From Absidia repens (taxonomy: Eukaryota > Mucoromycota > Mucoromycetes > Mucorales > Cunninghamellaceae), in assembly GCA_002105175.1 (NCBI GenBank), contig MCGE01000007.1:620001-684000 (forward strand): a stretch of 64,000 nt of DNA, written 5' to 3'. The position numbers and the translations under genes were made by a program. Shown here one piece after another: positions 37,187 through 49,472 of the stretch (position 1 is its first letter; each line of letters begins with the position of its first letter). The notes under the pieces were generated by a model. That model saw only the letters and a list, made by a program, of their open reading frames with translations, was not told the origin of the DNA and made no database searches.

Positions 37187-39493
37187 TCAGAATGTTTTTG
37201 TTGTTTCCTTTTCGAGTGATGATGTATCAGATGACACAGTTGATAAAGATGGCGAAGGAGGCACAGACGATGGCGTTGATAATGATGACACTGACTCCGA
37301 TGATGCCGCTTTTGTATTTTTCCTTTTCCTTTTGGACTTTTTGCTGATAGTGCTGTTGTTACCATTGGACTTAATTTCCAGTTCTTCTACCTTCTTTTCG
37401 TTGGTCCGGGTTTTTTCATAAAGTTGATCGAGTTTGGTTTTTTCGCGTGTTTCCCAATCCAGTCTTGATTTTTTGATTTCCGCTCTAAAACTGTCGATTT
37501 TGCTGAATAAATCGTTAAAGCTATCCTCCGTTTGCACCGCGACACGTTCCAAATGAAAGGTGTATTCCAAAAAGAACCCTTGTAGTTCTGCTGTCGAGAA
37601 TTCGCCTTGCGGAATTGCCTTGACCACGTTTTCACATATCCTATTCCAAGAAGCTTCGTCACCTGCATGAGGTTTCTTGAAAAAGCGTTCAAACATCATT
37701 CGCACTTGATAAGCATCAGCATAATCCAAAACAACTTCCTTATCGATCCGTCCCCTTCGTTTCATCACCGGTGGCAGGATACTTGGGTCATTGCATGTCA
37801 TAAAGAATACTTTTTTTAAAAAAAAAAAATTGAGAAGGTGAATCAGTTAGTTGGATTCCTTGTGTAGTGATTGTAATTTAAATTAAAGCCCCTTTTGATA
37901 TTTTTGACCTACTTGTTCCATCACGCATATCCAATCCATCCATGACGTTGAGTAAACCAGGTAGGGTAATATGGCCACTTTGAGGCGCAGTGGCGCTGGA
38001 ATTTCCTTTTGAATCTTCAATCACCTTCAAGCAATGATCCACATCTTCTAACAACAAGATACAGCCGCTCGGAGCAGTTGCAACCATATTTTCAAATTCT
38101 TCATCAGATGTAAGACCTGTCAAGCTGATAGACGCCAATTTTTTGCCCAGCCGACTAGTCAGAGATCGTACTACACTGGTTTTGCCAGTACCTAAAAAGA
38201 AAACAAAGTCAGTATCCGTTGATGTTATTGTTATTGTTGTTTTTCTTCAAATAAAGTTCGTACCAGGTGGACCACTAAGTAAACATCCGTGACGATAAGG
38301 GATCCCACAGTCAGCATACCAATGTTGTCGCGATAAAAAGTCATTTGCATCTGTTTCAATCATAATAATAGTAAAATATGAATACCCTATTTTTTTATCA
38401 TCACTAGTGTTCTTACCTTGTAGCAATTCCTCCTTTTGTCCTTTCTTTAAGATGACAGTATCAAAGTCCCTAATATCCTTAGTCACTTTTTCTTCCCAGG
38501 TACACTCGTTAGGTCGCCGACCATGACCACATTTGTATACTACCAGCTATTAAAAAAAGACATTGGTAAAATGGATTATTATTATACGTTTCATAAAAAT
38601 AAAAGACCGAGTTATATCTTACCTTGTTGTCCTTCTTTGAATAATATGAGTCAATCCATTCTTGTAAATAGCCCCGCAGTTCCATGATATCCCGACCGCG
38701 CATTCTATATATAAAACAAGAGTCGATATTCATAATGTTTCAGTATAAGTAGTACTACCGAGATATAGTTTGATAATTATACTTACGTGATTCGTGTGCT
38801 TGATTTTTGACTACCTGATATCAGTCGACTAAACGCATCCCCTGCACTGCTAGTATTATGGCTGGCTTCCTCAGAGAGTCGTATCACCCAGAAAGTACGT
38901 CTTTTGTACAAAAACTTATGTTCGTTGTCGAGTACTAAACAAAATTAGTTAGTATTTCAGGAGCCATATTCTCGCCCGTAACTTTTTTTTTTTCATACCT
39001 GGTTGAAGATTGATGGTAGGATTGGTGGTGGACCTTGCCTGTCGCCCGTAATAACCTCGATCATCATCAGACTGTCGCACATCATGTTCACCTTGAGCTC
39101 GCTTGAGATTCACACTTTCCATTTGCTCAGCAATAAATGCAGCAATAGGCCTGTAAATTACTTCTTGATCATCAATTTCAATAGAGACATAAAACCGATA
39201 CTCAATGAAGTTTTTCAAAGAGCTATAGACCGATCGTAAGTATGTGGCGAAGGAAGCTAAAAGAAATAAAAATGAAAAAAGTGAGTAAACAGATTCTCAA
39301 TCTTTCGATTACAATACTTACGTCCCAAAAGCACAGATCCACTAAGTAAAATAGTCTCATTGCTTAAAAGTAGCTTCAAGACAGAAATAGCTTTGACTCC
39401 AATAAGCTGTTCCCAGAAGACTTCATCCAACAAGGAAGGAATGACCAGCTGTAGTCCAGCAAAAAAGTTTCCCAGCGGCCCGTTAAGTACCAT
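37187..39493 (-). CDS. Bcs1-like AAA ATPase
   Basis: Exons on the minus strand 39493-39322, 39256-38999, 38934-38787, 38704-38623, 38546-38417, 38350-38264, 38191-37913 and 37809-37187 give 592 residues. Bcs1 inserts the Rieske protein into complex III. The N-terminal BCS1 region has hydrophobic segments and then a beta-rich stretch ([21 protein letters not shown]). The AAA core is complete: Walker A GPPGTGKT (290-297, split by an intron), Walker [11 protein letters not shown], sensor-1 region FFMTCNDP and arginine finger context MKRRGRID. After the AAA domain comes a long acidic/basic coiled tail and a Lys- and Ser-rich C-terminus that canonical Bcs1 (about 420-460 residues) lacks. It may therefore be a paralogue with a different role. 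The last intron uses a purine-rich acceptor (AAAAAAAG). Confidence 0.85.
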
Positions 39494-40016
39494 ATTTCAA
39501 AAAAAGAAAAAGAAAAAAAAAGAAAAGAAATAGGTAAAGGGAATAGTAGGGGAGAGAAAGAAAAAGTAAAAGAGAAGGATAGAATATGTCATATTTATAT
39601 TCATAAGAGAGAGATGATGACACAAAAGGAAAGTGGCCCCGGACTTTCAAAAATCCCAAAACTCGATCACCTGCTACGGTATAATGCTTAAATAGAATAC
39701 TCTAATACTCTACCTTGGAAATTACCATAACATAATCTTTCCATATTATTGTATGTGCCACTTTTTTATTTTTATTCAGTGCTTATTTCTCTGCAAATAC
39801 ATTTACAGTACGCGCAGCGGTTGATTGGGTGAATTTTCTTGCATGATTCTGCTCAACTGCGGTGTGACGTTTTTGTTATTGTCGGCAAGTTAATTCTTTT
39901 TTTTTTTATTTTATTTTTTTCTTTTCTAGCTTTTTTATTCTATTGCTGTTGTACCAACGTCTAGACCGGTTTGTTTATTTACACACACACAGACATACAG
40001 AAAGAAAGAGAAAACA
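39494..40016. promoter_or_regulatory. Divergent promoter region of the Bcs1-like and SCI1-like genes
   Basis: 523 bp between two divergent start codons. Purine-rich on the Bcs1 side (AAAGAAAAAG), T-rich on the other side (T10 at about 39898). No clear TATA box for either gene. Confidence 0.4.
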
Positions 40017-41398
40017 ATGGCAACACACGACGATACCCATCGTGATCACCGAAAATCGTCCTCGTCGTCTAGAAGACACGAACATCGACACTCATCATCA
40101 TCGCCTGAAGCGCGGTCTAGTCACCGTCACCATCACCGTCATCGTCACGACTCTCCAACTGACAGTCGTAGTTCAACAAGCAGAAGACACCATCGTCACA
40201 CCTCTTCATCAAGCAAGTAAGTTTTTGGAACATCTGTTACTGTTATTATTTATGTATAATTTAATATTATGCTTTTCTTCGATTTAGAAAACGACACCGA
40301 TCGCCTTCAACTGACTATACCAGTTCTTCAAGCTCTTCTGAAGATGAATCTCGTGAACGACGACATAAAAAACACAAGAAGGATAGGAAACACAAAAAGT
40401 CCAAGGTAACAAAGAGCAGTTCTATGTATGCGGTTACTTACATACTCATCCTTATTATTATTATTATTATGCATACTGGTAGAAGAAGTCCTCGTCAAAG
40501 AAACATAAGAAATCGAAACTAGGCGCTGTTGGTGATGAATGGGGCAAGCATGGTATTATTCATGAAGCAGAGTAAGTTGGTATACAAAGAAAATATGGAA
40601 ATAGTACACTCGTTAATACTGGCCATATTTGTTCCATAGCATATTCACCAAGGAAGCGGTAATCTAGAACTTATATTTATTCTTTGATATACTATTTGTT
40701 GATCCCCCCCTCTCTTTTTTTAGGAATTCCAAGCATGGTTAATTGACATTAAAAAGGCTAATGTGGAGACTCTCAGCAATGTGAAACGGAAACAATTGTT
40801 TGTTGACTTTATGGAAGGTAAACACAGAAGTTGGGGAGTGCTTTTGAGGTTTGAATAAAGGAAACTGATCTATCTGTTTATTTATAGATTACAATACTGC
40901 GACGATGCCACATGAAAAGTAAGCCCTATCTACATAATATATAAATACATGCAAATATGAAGTGAAATTAGGATATACTTATCGATGGGGCATGGCGCTT
41001 TTATGATTATTTAGGTACTACAATTTGGCGAAATGGGAAGAAAGGGATAGGGCTTTGCGTATGGGTGAACCAATACCGTCAACTAACACGGGATTTAGTA
41101 TTGAAAACGACGAAGAAAAATTACGGTAAGCATTTTACATTTACAGCAAATTGACAGTAACCAACCTCATCAATTGTTTTTTTTTTTCTTTGTTTTTTTT
41201 TGGACCAATTGATTTAGAATGGAACATCGGCGTGCAGCAGCGAAGGCATCAGCATCCAAAGTTCCTGCCTTACAAATGTCTCGTGATCAGTTGGAAGCTT
41301 TGACCAAGGTGAACCGCGAAAGAGTAGAATTAGATCGTATGCGCAAAATGGGATTGAAAACAAAAAATAGTTTAGGCGTCCGTTATGATGAACAATAA
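40017..41398 (+). CDS. SCI1-like basic protein (SR/KH-rich N-terminus)
   Basis: Exons 40017-40216, 40288-40405, 40483-40571, 40640-40658 (19 nt), 40724-40817, 40888-40918 (31 nt), 41015-41125 and 41218-41398 give 280 residues. The N-terminal 110 residues are Arg/His/Ser-rich and then Lys/His-rich (KKHKKDRKHKKSK), like splicing-speckle proteins. The C-terminal half is conserved: DEWGKHGIIHEADIFTKEAEFQAWL, then KQLFVDFMEDYNTATMPHEKYYN. This matches the plant style cell-cycle inhibitor 1 (SCI1) family and its fungal and animal relatives. Function in fungi is unknown; a nuclear, RNA-related role is inferred. The 19- and 31-nt exons fall within the conserved block and are needed to keep it open. 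Confidence 0.75.
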
Positions 41399-41976
41399 AT
41401 TACCATTTTTTTCTACCTCACTTCTTTTTATATTATGATTCTTTTTGCGTTATTGAACTGTTGTTGTTTATTGTCCTTTTAGTGGTTTATGATGTTGACC
41501 AGTTTTGATGACAATGAGGAAAGGCAGGACTGGGGGCATAAACATTTTTTTGCTTGATTATGGTGATTATGATGCGAAGATGGAGTGAATAGTTTTATTG
41601 CGTGGGTGATGTGATTTGATATAATGAATGAATTGATAAAAGTGATTGTCAACATGCTTTCCCCACACTACAGAAAAGCAGTTTTTCACGTGGTTTTCTT
41701 TTTTTATGAATGAGCCAGGTCTCGTTGCTGTAAGAACATTATAAAGTCAGCTATTGAACTCCCTCCCCCCTTTATCTTCTTAGATCAACTCCCTTCTTCT
41801 TTTTATTCAAACCCTGTACCCTCTTTCTCTTCTCTCTCTTTCTCTCTCTCTCTCCCTTTTTATCATTATCATTCTTTGTCCACACCTATTGCTATTTTCA
41901 TTATTTGTTATTTTACTTTTGGATTCCTATATTTTACCTTAGTTGCCCGGCTTTTGCTCGATTTTTTTTAATATAC
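41399..41976. promoter_or_regulatory. Intergenic region with CT-rich stretch upstream of the LITAF gene
   Basis: 3' end of the SCI1-like gene, then a pyrimidine tract (CTTTCTCTTCTCTCTCTTTC, about 41824) in the usual place for a fungal core promoter or TSS. No ORF on either strand looks real. Confidence 0.45.
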
Positions 41977-43173
41977 ATGGACGCAGTTAAGGATAAAGCT
42001 AAAGGCAAAATTTTGTCCTCATTGTTTCACACAAAAAAAGAACGAGCAAGTCGATATCAGGCAGATAGTGGACACGATGATGGCTCCAACATCTCTCCAG
42101 CGATCTCAAAAAAGCCGTCCATTGTTTTATCAGCATCATCGCCCATCCTACCAAAATCAAAACGAGGGATAAAGGATGGCCCATCGTCATCATCATCTCT
42201 GACCCCGTCACAGCAAATTCAGTTATTAACAGTTTCGTCACCCTCCTTATCACATGAACCTTCTCGGACCCGATCCACAAGTAGACTTTCATCCATGTCT
42301 AGTCTTTATACGTACAATCAATCCACTTCTCTGCGATCTGCTCAATCGAATGATGACGATATCGACATCCATGTAAATCAGGAACAAGCACCATCCATTA
42401 TTCGATCTGACCGAGTCCATCGCTACCATTTTGAAACTCCGTCATATCCTTCGAATGATGGTGCCTCCTCACGATTTTCGTATAATGCAATTATTCATCA
42501 AAATCAATTAGAATCATCATCATCATCAACTTCATCGTTGAAAAACGATCATAATCAACATCATCATTCTTCCTCGCATCGACATACGCCCCGCTTTTCA
42601 CTGAGGCGACCTCATTTTTCATCAAGTTTTAATTCATTCCATCGTAGGAGAAGTTTGGCCAGTCATTCGAGTCATCATCATCATAATAGAGATAGCACCA
42701 ATGTTTCAGTAGCATCATCCACCTCACGAAGAGTTCCTCGACAACACGAATCAATCTTTTTGGGTCGATCTTTACCGGACTTTGAAACTCTAGTATACTG
42801 CTCTGCTTGCGAAAAATGGATACAATCAAGGCTACGGTACCGGTCGGGTGCTATGGTATGGTTAGCAGCCTTTGTCTTGTAAGTAGTGAAATTATAATAT
42901 TTTTTTTTTCTCAAGCTGCAGGTACTGTAATACAGTGGTAGTAGAGTTTATGCTCACCCTTTAGTTGTTTTCGCTATAATCAATAGGTTGATGTGCACTG
43001 TAATTTTTTTCTGGGTTCCCTTTTACACAAAATACTTTAAAGGTAAATAGTCCACAAAACAAAAAACAAAAAAAACAAAAAAAAAAATTTCCAACTTTAG
43101 ATTTTGGTATCTAGATACGATTCATTATTGTCCTTCATGTGGATGTCAAGTTGGTCGCCACAATGCTTTATAG
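41977..43173 (+). CDS. LITAF-domain protein (SIMPLE-type zinc ribbon)
   Basis: Exons 41977-42878, 42987-43042 and 43115-43173 give 338 residues. LITAF domains are membrane-inserted zinc ribbons on late endosomes and lysosomes. The N-terminal 265 residues are Ser/His/Arg-rich and probably disordered. The domain has CSAC (274-277) and the zinc-pairing CPSCG (325-329), with a hydrophobic segment between (MVWLAAFVLLMCTVIFFWVP). For exon 3, the acceptor CTAG at 43111-43114 was chosen because the earlier TTTAG at 43100 leads to an in-frame stop. Start: ATG in GGACGCAG context at 41977; upstream in-frame codons lack an ATG. A CT-rich tract at about 41810-41855 is probably the promoter. Confidence 0.75.
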
Positions 43174-43371
43174 CCTATTTTGAAATCCGCAAGGCATTTT
43201 GTACTGGAACACCAAAGAAGCCCAAAGAAGAAAAAAAATAGTCGTCAGTCACACACCTATTTTTTTTTTTTTTTAGCCGCAGTTCGTTAAAACAGTCTAA
43301 ATTCTCCCTCACCCTTTTTTTCTTTTTTCCTTTTTGTGCAAAAATTTTCCATTAAATTATTTATATTCATC

Positions 43372-44237
43372 ATGTCTGGTAATGTAGTTACTATTTCCTG
43401 ATATTGACAATACATGATACACTCTATCAAAAAATATACTAATATTATCTTCTATTTTTTATGCTCTCAATATAGATTGGGATACCACTACTGTTCTTCG
43501 CAAGCGTCCTGAAGATAGAGCTCGGGTTGCACGTACTCAAACTGAATTGAATGCTGCTAGACGAGTAAGTCAGACAACAAACAAACAGGAAAACTAGAAA
43601 GATGGTCGAAAAAAAATGGTGGAACTAATGCTCCTTTTTTTTTTATGTATGGTACTGTTAGTCTGGCGCCGCTATCAACACTGAAAAGAAATCCAGTAAG
43701 TACTATTATGTCTTTTTTTTAACAATACTGGATGTGGGATGTGGGGTAGGGGGTTAGGTGGCGGTAGTAGCCATAGCGGCGATGGTGACTCTGTCGCTTG
43801 AATGCACTAACTTTTTTTTTTATTTTTTTTTTTTTGGTATTTAGCATTGACAAACTCTAGTCACGCAAACACTGACCATCGTCGTATTGCCAAATTGGAT
43901 CGTGATAACGAAGTTGCTCCTCCTCCCAAGGTTGATATTTCTGTTGGTAAAGCTCTTCAAAAAGGTCGACAAGACAAGGGTATGACCCAAAAGGATTTGG
44001 CTCAAGTCATTAACGAAAAGCCTCAAGTGGTAAGTAGTGGGAAACCTTGGATGGGGAAGACTGTGTGAGTTATTTACTAAATATCGATTATCGTTATCTG
44101 TTGATCAGGTCAATGAATATGAATCCGGTAAGGCTACGCCCAATCAACAAGTACTTGGCAAGATGGAACGTGCTCTTGGTATCAAGCTTCGAGGCAAGAA
44201 CATTGGTGAGCCATTGACTTTTGGCAAGAAGAAGTAA
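43372..44237 (+). CDS. mbf1: Multiprotein bridging factor 1
   Basis: Exons 43372-43378 (7 nt), 43476-43564, 43662-43695, 43845-44029 and 44109-44237 give 147 residues. Mbf1 bridges bZIP activators and TBP, and is also involved in ribosome-collision frameshift control in yeast. The N-terminal MBF1 motif ([14 protein letters not shown]) and the Cro/C1-type HTH ([52 protein letters not shown]) are both clear. The tail is basic. The first exon codes only ATG TCT G and its donor is GTAATG. Confidence 0.95.
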
Positions 44238-44770
44238 ACCAGCAAGGGTTACTGTCTGTTGCATTTTTTTTTTTTTTTGGAATTGGATTGATTTAGTTTA
44301 TACGGCGCTAGTCAAATAGATATATATAGTTATACAGTTATTCATCATATATATTTTTATATATCTCTATTATTTTTGTTATTTTTATTTTTGTTGTTGC
44401 TATTTTGAAAAAAAAAGAAATAAAAGAATCTACTATTTATATTCTATATGATTATGGCTGCATTAAAAAATTGAAGCACGAGCAGTTAGGTAACTGTTTT
44501 TATTGGGCTGATATCATTCAGAAGGCGTATATTTTGTTCCACGTGTGTCCTGGAGATGGTAATAGGATGTATAAAGTCTTTTTGGTGGTTGTTACTAAAT
44601 TTATCTTGTTTTCACCTGGCGATCATTACTTTTCGAGTCGCCGTTTAATTTTTATATAAAAGAACTTCGTTTTTAATTTTTTAGTCTTATTTCTTTTTCT
44701 TCTTCTTTTTCCATTCCTCCTCCTTCCCTTTTATTCCCGTCATCTATTTATTCAACTTTCCTTATATACT
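44238..44770. other. Intergenic region between mbf1 and the UDP-glucose dehydrogenase gene
   Basis: Contains mbf1 3' sequence, a CACGTGTG E-box-like site (about 44540) and a T/C-rich region right before the next start. No gene seen. Confidence 0.4.
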
Positions 44771-46495
44771 ATGACCGTCGTTAAAAACATTTGCTGTATT
44801 GGTGCTGGTTATGTTGGTATGTAAACTGTTGACGGATGTGACTCGTTGAAAAAATCAACTTCGTGTATTGATCATCCTTCCTTTTTCTTGTTTATTTGTT
44901 TAGGTGGGCCTACCTGTGCGGTCTTGGCTTACAAGTCCCCTGATATCAAGGTGACTATTGTTGATTTAAGCGAAGCTCGTATCGCGGCTTGGAACTCTGA
45001 CAATCTTCCCATCTATGAACCTGGCCTTGATGAAGTCGTGTTTGCTTGTCGTGGCAAGAATTTGTTCTTCTCTACTGATGTGGATGCTGCTATTCAAGAA
45101 GCCGATCTTATCTTTGTGTCTGTCAATACCCCCACAAAGAAGTCGGGTATGGGCGCTGGTATGGCTGCTGATCTTGCGTAAGTTGAACATAATATAGGAA
45201 GAGATGATAGGTCATCAAGGAAACAGTCATCTGATGACGGAAATGTAGAATTGCGCATACTCATCTCATCTGTTCTGTTTTAGCTATGTGGAAAGTGCTA
45301 CCCGTCGTATCGCTGAAGTGGCCAAAAGCCCCAAGATTGTGGTGGAAAAATCAACTGTGCCTTGCCGTACTGCCCAAAGCATGCGTACTATTTTGGAAGC
45401 CAACTCCACCTCCGAAATCCACTTTGATATCTTATCCAACCCTGAATTTTTGGCTGAAGGCACTGCTATCAAGGACTTGTTGAACCCGGACCGTGTCTTG
45501 ATTGGTGCTCTTCAAACCGAAAGTGGCATCGAAGCTCAAAACGCATTGGTGGATGTTTATACCCATTGGGTTCCCAAGGAACGTGTTATCACTACCAACC
45601 TTTGGTCCTCCGAATTATCCAAACTCGTAAGTTAGTACGGAATTGATAGGGATCAGATAAGGAGGAAATGGAGGAACTGTGTGATGAAAAATGGACATGA
45701 TCTAACCTATAACCATCATTATTTACTTTTTTGTATTAGGCTGCCAATGCTATGCTTGCTCAACGTATCTCTTCTATCAACGCCTTATCAGCCATTTGTG
45801 AAGCCACTGGTGCCGATGTGGATGAAGTTGCCTTTGCTTGTGGCAAAGATACCCGCCTTGGCTCCAAGTTCTTGAAGGCCTCCGTCGGCTTTGGTGGATC
45901 ATGTTTCCAAAAGGACATTCTCAACTTGGTGTACTTGTCTACTCAACTCAACCTTCCCGAAGTGGCTGCTTACTGGCAACAAGTCGTGATCATGAATGAA
46001 TATCAAAAGAAGCGATTTGTACGCAACATCATCTCTACCTTATTCAACACCATCACCAACAAAAAGATCGCTGTCCTCGGCTTTGCATTCAAGAAGGATA
46101 CCGGTGATACTCGTGAATCTGCTGCTATCACATTGATTAAGGACTTCATCCAAGAAAATGCTCGTGTGGCCATCTACGATCCAAAGGTGGAAGCCGAACA
46201 AATTTACATGGACTTGTCTGAGCCTGGTGTCGTTGATACTCAAAAGCAATTGGAAAAGAATATACAAATCTGTCAATCTGCCTATGAAGCTGCTGATGAT
46301 GCTGATGCCGTAGTGATTGTTACTGAATGGGATGAATTCCGTGATGACCAATTGGATTACGAAAAAATTTACGCTGGTATGAAGAAGCCTGCCTTTTTGT
46401 TTGATGGTCGCCTCCTCGTCAACGCTGCCAAATTACGACAAATTGGTTTCAAGGTCAGCGTTATTGGCAAGAATGAATTGGCTGGTACTGCCTAG
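44771..46495 (+). CDS. UDP-glucose 6-dehydrogenase
   Basis: Exons 44771-44816, 44904-45177, 45284-45626 and 45740-46495 give 472 residues. The enzyme oxidises UDP-glucose to UDP-glucuronate with two NAD. The Rossmann GAGYVG motif is at 11-16. The catalytic cysteine is Cys276 in FGGSCFQKD, the same number as in the human enzyme. The central-domain helix [12 protein letters not shown] and the second Rossmann segment [20 protein letters not shown] are intact. UDP-glucuronate feeds glucuronan and mucoran in Mucoromycota walls, which supports the taxonomic guess. A poly(A) signal (TCAATAAAAAAG) is about 170 bp downstream. Confidence 0.95.
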
Positions 46496-49398
46496 ATCTT
46501 AGGATTGATCTGATTTGGAACCTTTCTTATTATACTGTGCTTTTGTTATAGAACTATTTACCCCCTTCCCCTTCCTTTTTTTTTTTACATACTTCAGTTT
46601 ATCGTCGCTCTTTTTTAGATGCATTTATTTTTTTTATTTATCTTCCTTTATCAAAATCAAAACAGATCAATAAAAAAGTTTACTGTTGTTTTCATTACCA
46701 TCTTGAATCATCTTTTTTTTTTCTTTCTTTATTTGTGACTTTCTAACAAAAGTAAGGGTACTGTCTAGACTACCTTATTTGTAGACAAATCTCGTTTTTA
46801 TGAGTGTATTAGGTAAAAATCAAATAAAAAATAAATGTACCAGAGATGGCTATATTATGGCTATCATTTAGTGGTACATTGGAAATATTTACCAATATCA
46901 TGAACAATACCGGTCTGCATCGTTTATCACCTTATATTACACGTGCGAGCACAAGTTCCCCGCCTCCATTTTTTTGTCGCGCACTGGTCTCCACCCATCC
47001 AAATACGACGAAGCGGATTGTAAAAGACAAATAATATATACTATTAATTCTTTTCATTGTTATTTTTCCATATTGCATCAATTACCTGGAAATTGTACCT
47101 CCTTTTTCTTTTTATCATTATGGTGCAGTTCAACAAAAAAAAAAAAAAAAATTGAATAAAACCTCGATTGTTCCGATTTTTATTATATTCCCAGTCGTCC
47201 AATTAAGGATACTCCTACGTAGCATCTTAATAGGCTGCTCATTGGGCTCAACTAGCTTCAGTTTGGATTATATATATATATTACACCACATTAATAATAA
47301 CAAAAATAAAGAGCTTGATATATACAGTATGCACAGTCTATTGACTACGATGACAGGACGAGTAAGGTTGATTGATATGAACGATAGCGTATTAATATAG
47401 CTATATTTTATTTTAGCTGAGTTAGAACTGTCAGGTAATCATCGGTAAATTAGAAAACAGTGAAAATGCTGTAAAGCTAGGCTACACGCACAGAACGACT
47501 TCATTTATATAATTAGGCAAGAAGGATTATGACTATATTTGGTAATAAATGATCTACGATTACCAGTCAGTTCTTAGAGCATAGGGAAAAATATTCATGG
47601 AGAGACACCCATAAAACAACTACAATAGGGGAACTTTATGCTTTCGATGGTCAGAGAATATTTAATTGAAGCATAGTGGTAGGTACTGAGCCTAAAGACC
47701 ACGGGCGGGTTCACTAAAATGAGAGATTTAATGGAAGGTTTTATTGGAGAAAGCATGAGGATGACTAATGTGAGAAATGTGGAGTGGCCTACATTAATAC
47801 AAAGGCATCTAATAAACTGTGCATGATATGAGCAAGACTAAAGGGATATCTGTCATTGAAGCACAACAACGTTCAACATGAATCTAACGGAGTGATGGTA
47901 ATAAAAAAGGATCTATTGCACAAGACATGAGAGAGACTTATGGGACATTTTTCATTGAAGCGAGTAAAAAAAAATATTTTATTGAGGTGCTGATACAAGC
48001 TATGACACACTGACATTAAATAAACTAAGATAATGAAGGCTCCAAAAAGCCAACTAATCGTCATCTAAAATCCTAGATCTAAAATGAAAGGGTTTCCCAA
48101 TGCATCTTGTACCCCTAATCCGGAAACCCTTCTAAACTAGTCCTGATATAATTCTAGGTCCAAAATAACTCCATACAAGTTGAATGGTGAAGAAAAAATA
48201 AAGGAAAAAAAGAAAGAGAGAAGTAAAAAAAAAAAGTGGGAGTATATAAAAATATCCACGAGCGGGAATTGAATATTTTCTACTCTTTTAAAAAAAAACC
48301 ATTATCGAAAAAAGCCCTTGCTTTTTGCTGTATTTCTCATGGGTCCAGTCGTCAGCATTCAACAAAATAGTCGGCATCGGGAGCATTGTGGTAATATCTT
48401 CCTTTCAAATCAACCACCACCATGTAGCATAGAAGTATGGTACTTCACTTCTAGTATTGACTTTGACTCGCCATAGGGCAGTTCTTCCTAGTTTTGTCCC
48501 CCGCCCCCTTCATTAGAGATTATTTTGCCATTTACCAGTAGGTTAGTTTACCCTCGCTGATTCGATTATTGCACACACACTAACTACCATATATCATTTC
48601 AAATAAACTGATTCTTTGTACTATAGTATAATAATGATACAATAATTCTTGAAGAACAAAAAGAGGCAAATTAATCAAGTATTTTGGTTTAGTACCGCAA
48701 TGCGCCAAAGTTAATCACTGTACTGTACGTCAAATTGAGGGATCCTCATCTTCAGTTCAGGGAAGAAAGAATGCTATCTACATGGGGAAAATTCGGCTAA
48801 ATATTTATAAGGGGTATGATAGTAAAACCATTGCATTAGCGACACAGCAAAATAGACGGTAATGCCTACTTTAGATAAAATGACTGAGCAACTATAATGG
48901 ACTCTACCAATATCCTATGATGCTAACTATGATATAAAGACGATGGGTCATTAAAGACAAGGCAACATGAAAGGTGGACACACCATACTTCAGACATGGG
49001 CCAAATCGCTTTTTTTTGCTAGAACGGGCATTAAATAAATGAAAAATAGCATGGGGTCACATGCTGATAGCGTTATATCGAGATCGCCGATGAAACCTTT
49101 GGTAACAAGAGAATCAACACCAATAGAAAGAAATGCTTGTGATCTTGAACGTTCGATTGTATCGAAAAACGAAACTACCCAAAAAGCACGTCCTCAATTA
49201 TTGCTGTTAGTTTTTATAGAAAAAAAAATATGTTGGCTATCAAAATCACAAACGACCTGTGTAGAATATAAATGACTAATATTTTGTAGTCTAGTACCTT
49301 TTGGTTTACATCATTTAGGGTAACACCGATGATATATGTAAACATTTGCCAGCGAAAGGGAAGGAATGATTGTTTTCAAATGCCGCTTTGAAAAAAGA
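46496..49398. other. Gene-poor interval with repeat copy
   Basis: Apart from the repeat copy (below), AT-rich DNA with microsatellite-like TA stretches and short ORFs on both strands, for example 49039-49275 (78 codons, no family). One CTGTACTGTACG site at about 48720. No gene supported. Confidence 0.4.
47420..48310 (-). repeat. Dispersed non-coding repeat copy (near complete)
   Basis: Core AATGAAAGGGTTTCCC at about 48082. Two modules containing CATGAG-AGAC-T and TCATTGAAGC lie about 107 bp apart (about 47827 and 47927), preceded by further diverged modules. The pyrimidine tract (minus strand) and the head with a TTCAATTCCCGC B-box-like motif (reverse of about 48260-48275) follow. This copy best supports a length of about 900 bp. 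Confidence 0.7.
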
Positions 49399-49404
49399 TA
49401 TAAA
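49399..49404 (+). promoter_or_regulatory. TATA box of the 57-aa lipid-anchored protein gene
   Basis: GATATAAATG lies 70 bp upstream of the ATG at 49473. It also explains why the in-frame ATG at 49404 (MMGHP) is not used: it overlaps the TATA box and would lie upstream of the expected transcript start. Confidence 0.5.
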
Positions 49405-49472
49405 TGATGGGACACCCTTCTTTTTCGACTATCCTTTTGGTTTCATTCTACTTTAATAGCTTCATACATTTT

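Noticed and set aside
41905..41976. In-frame extension of the LITAF ORF upstream of 41977
   Set aside because: The upstream codons lack an ATG and encode hydrophobic residues from T-rich promoter DNA.
43101..43114. Earlier acceptor (TTTAG at 43100) for exon 3 of the LITAF gene
   Set aside because: It puts a TAG stop in frame after three codons; the CTAG at 43114 gives the expected DTIHYCPSCG.
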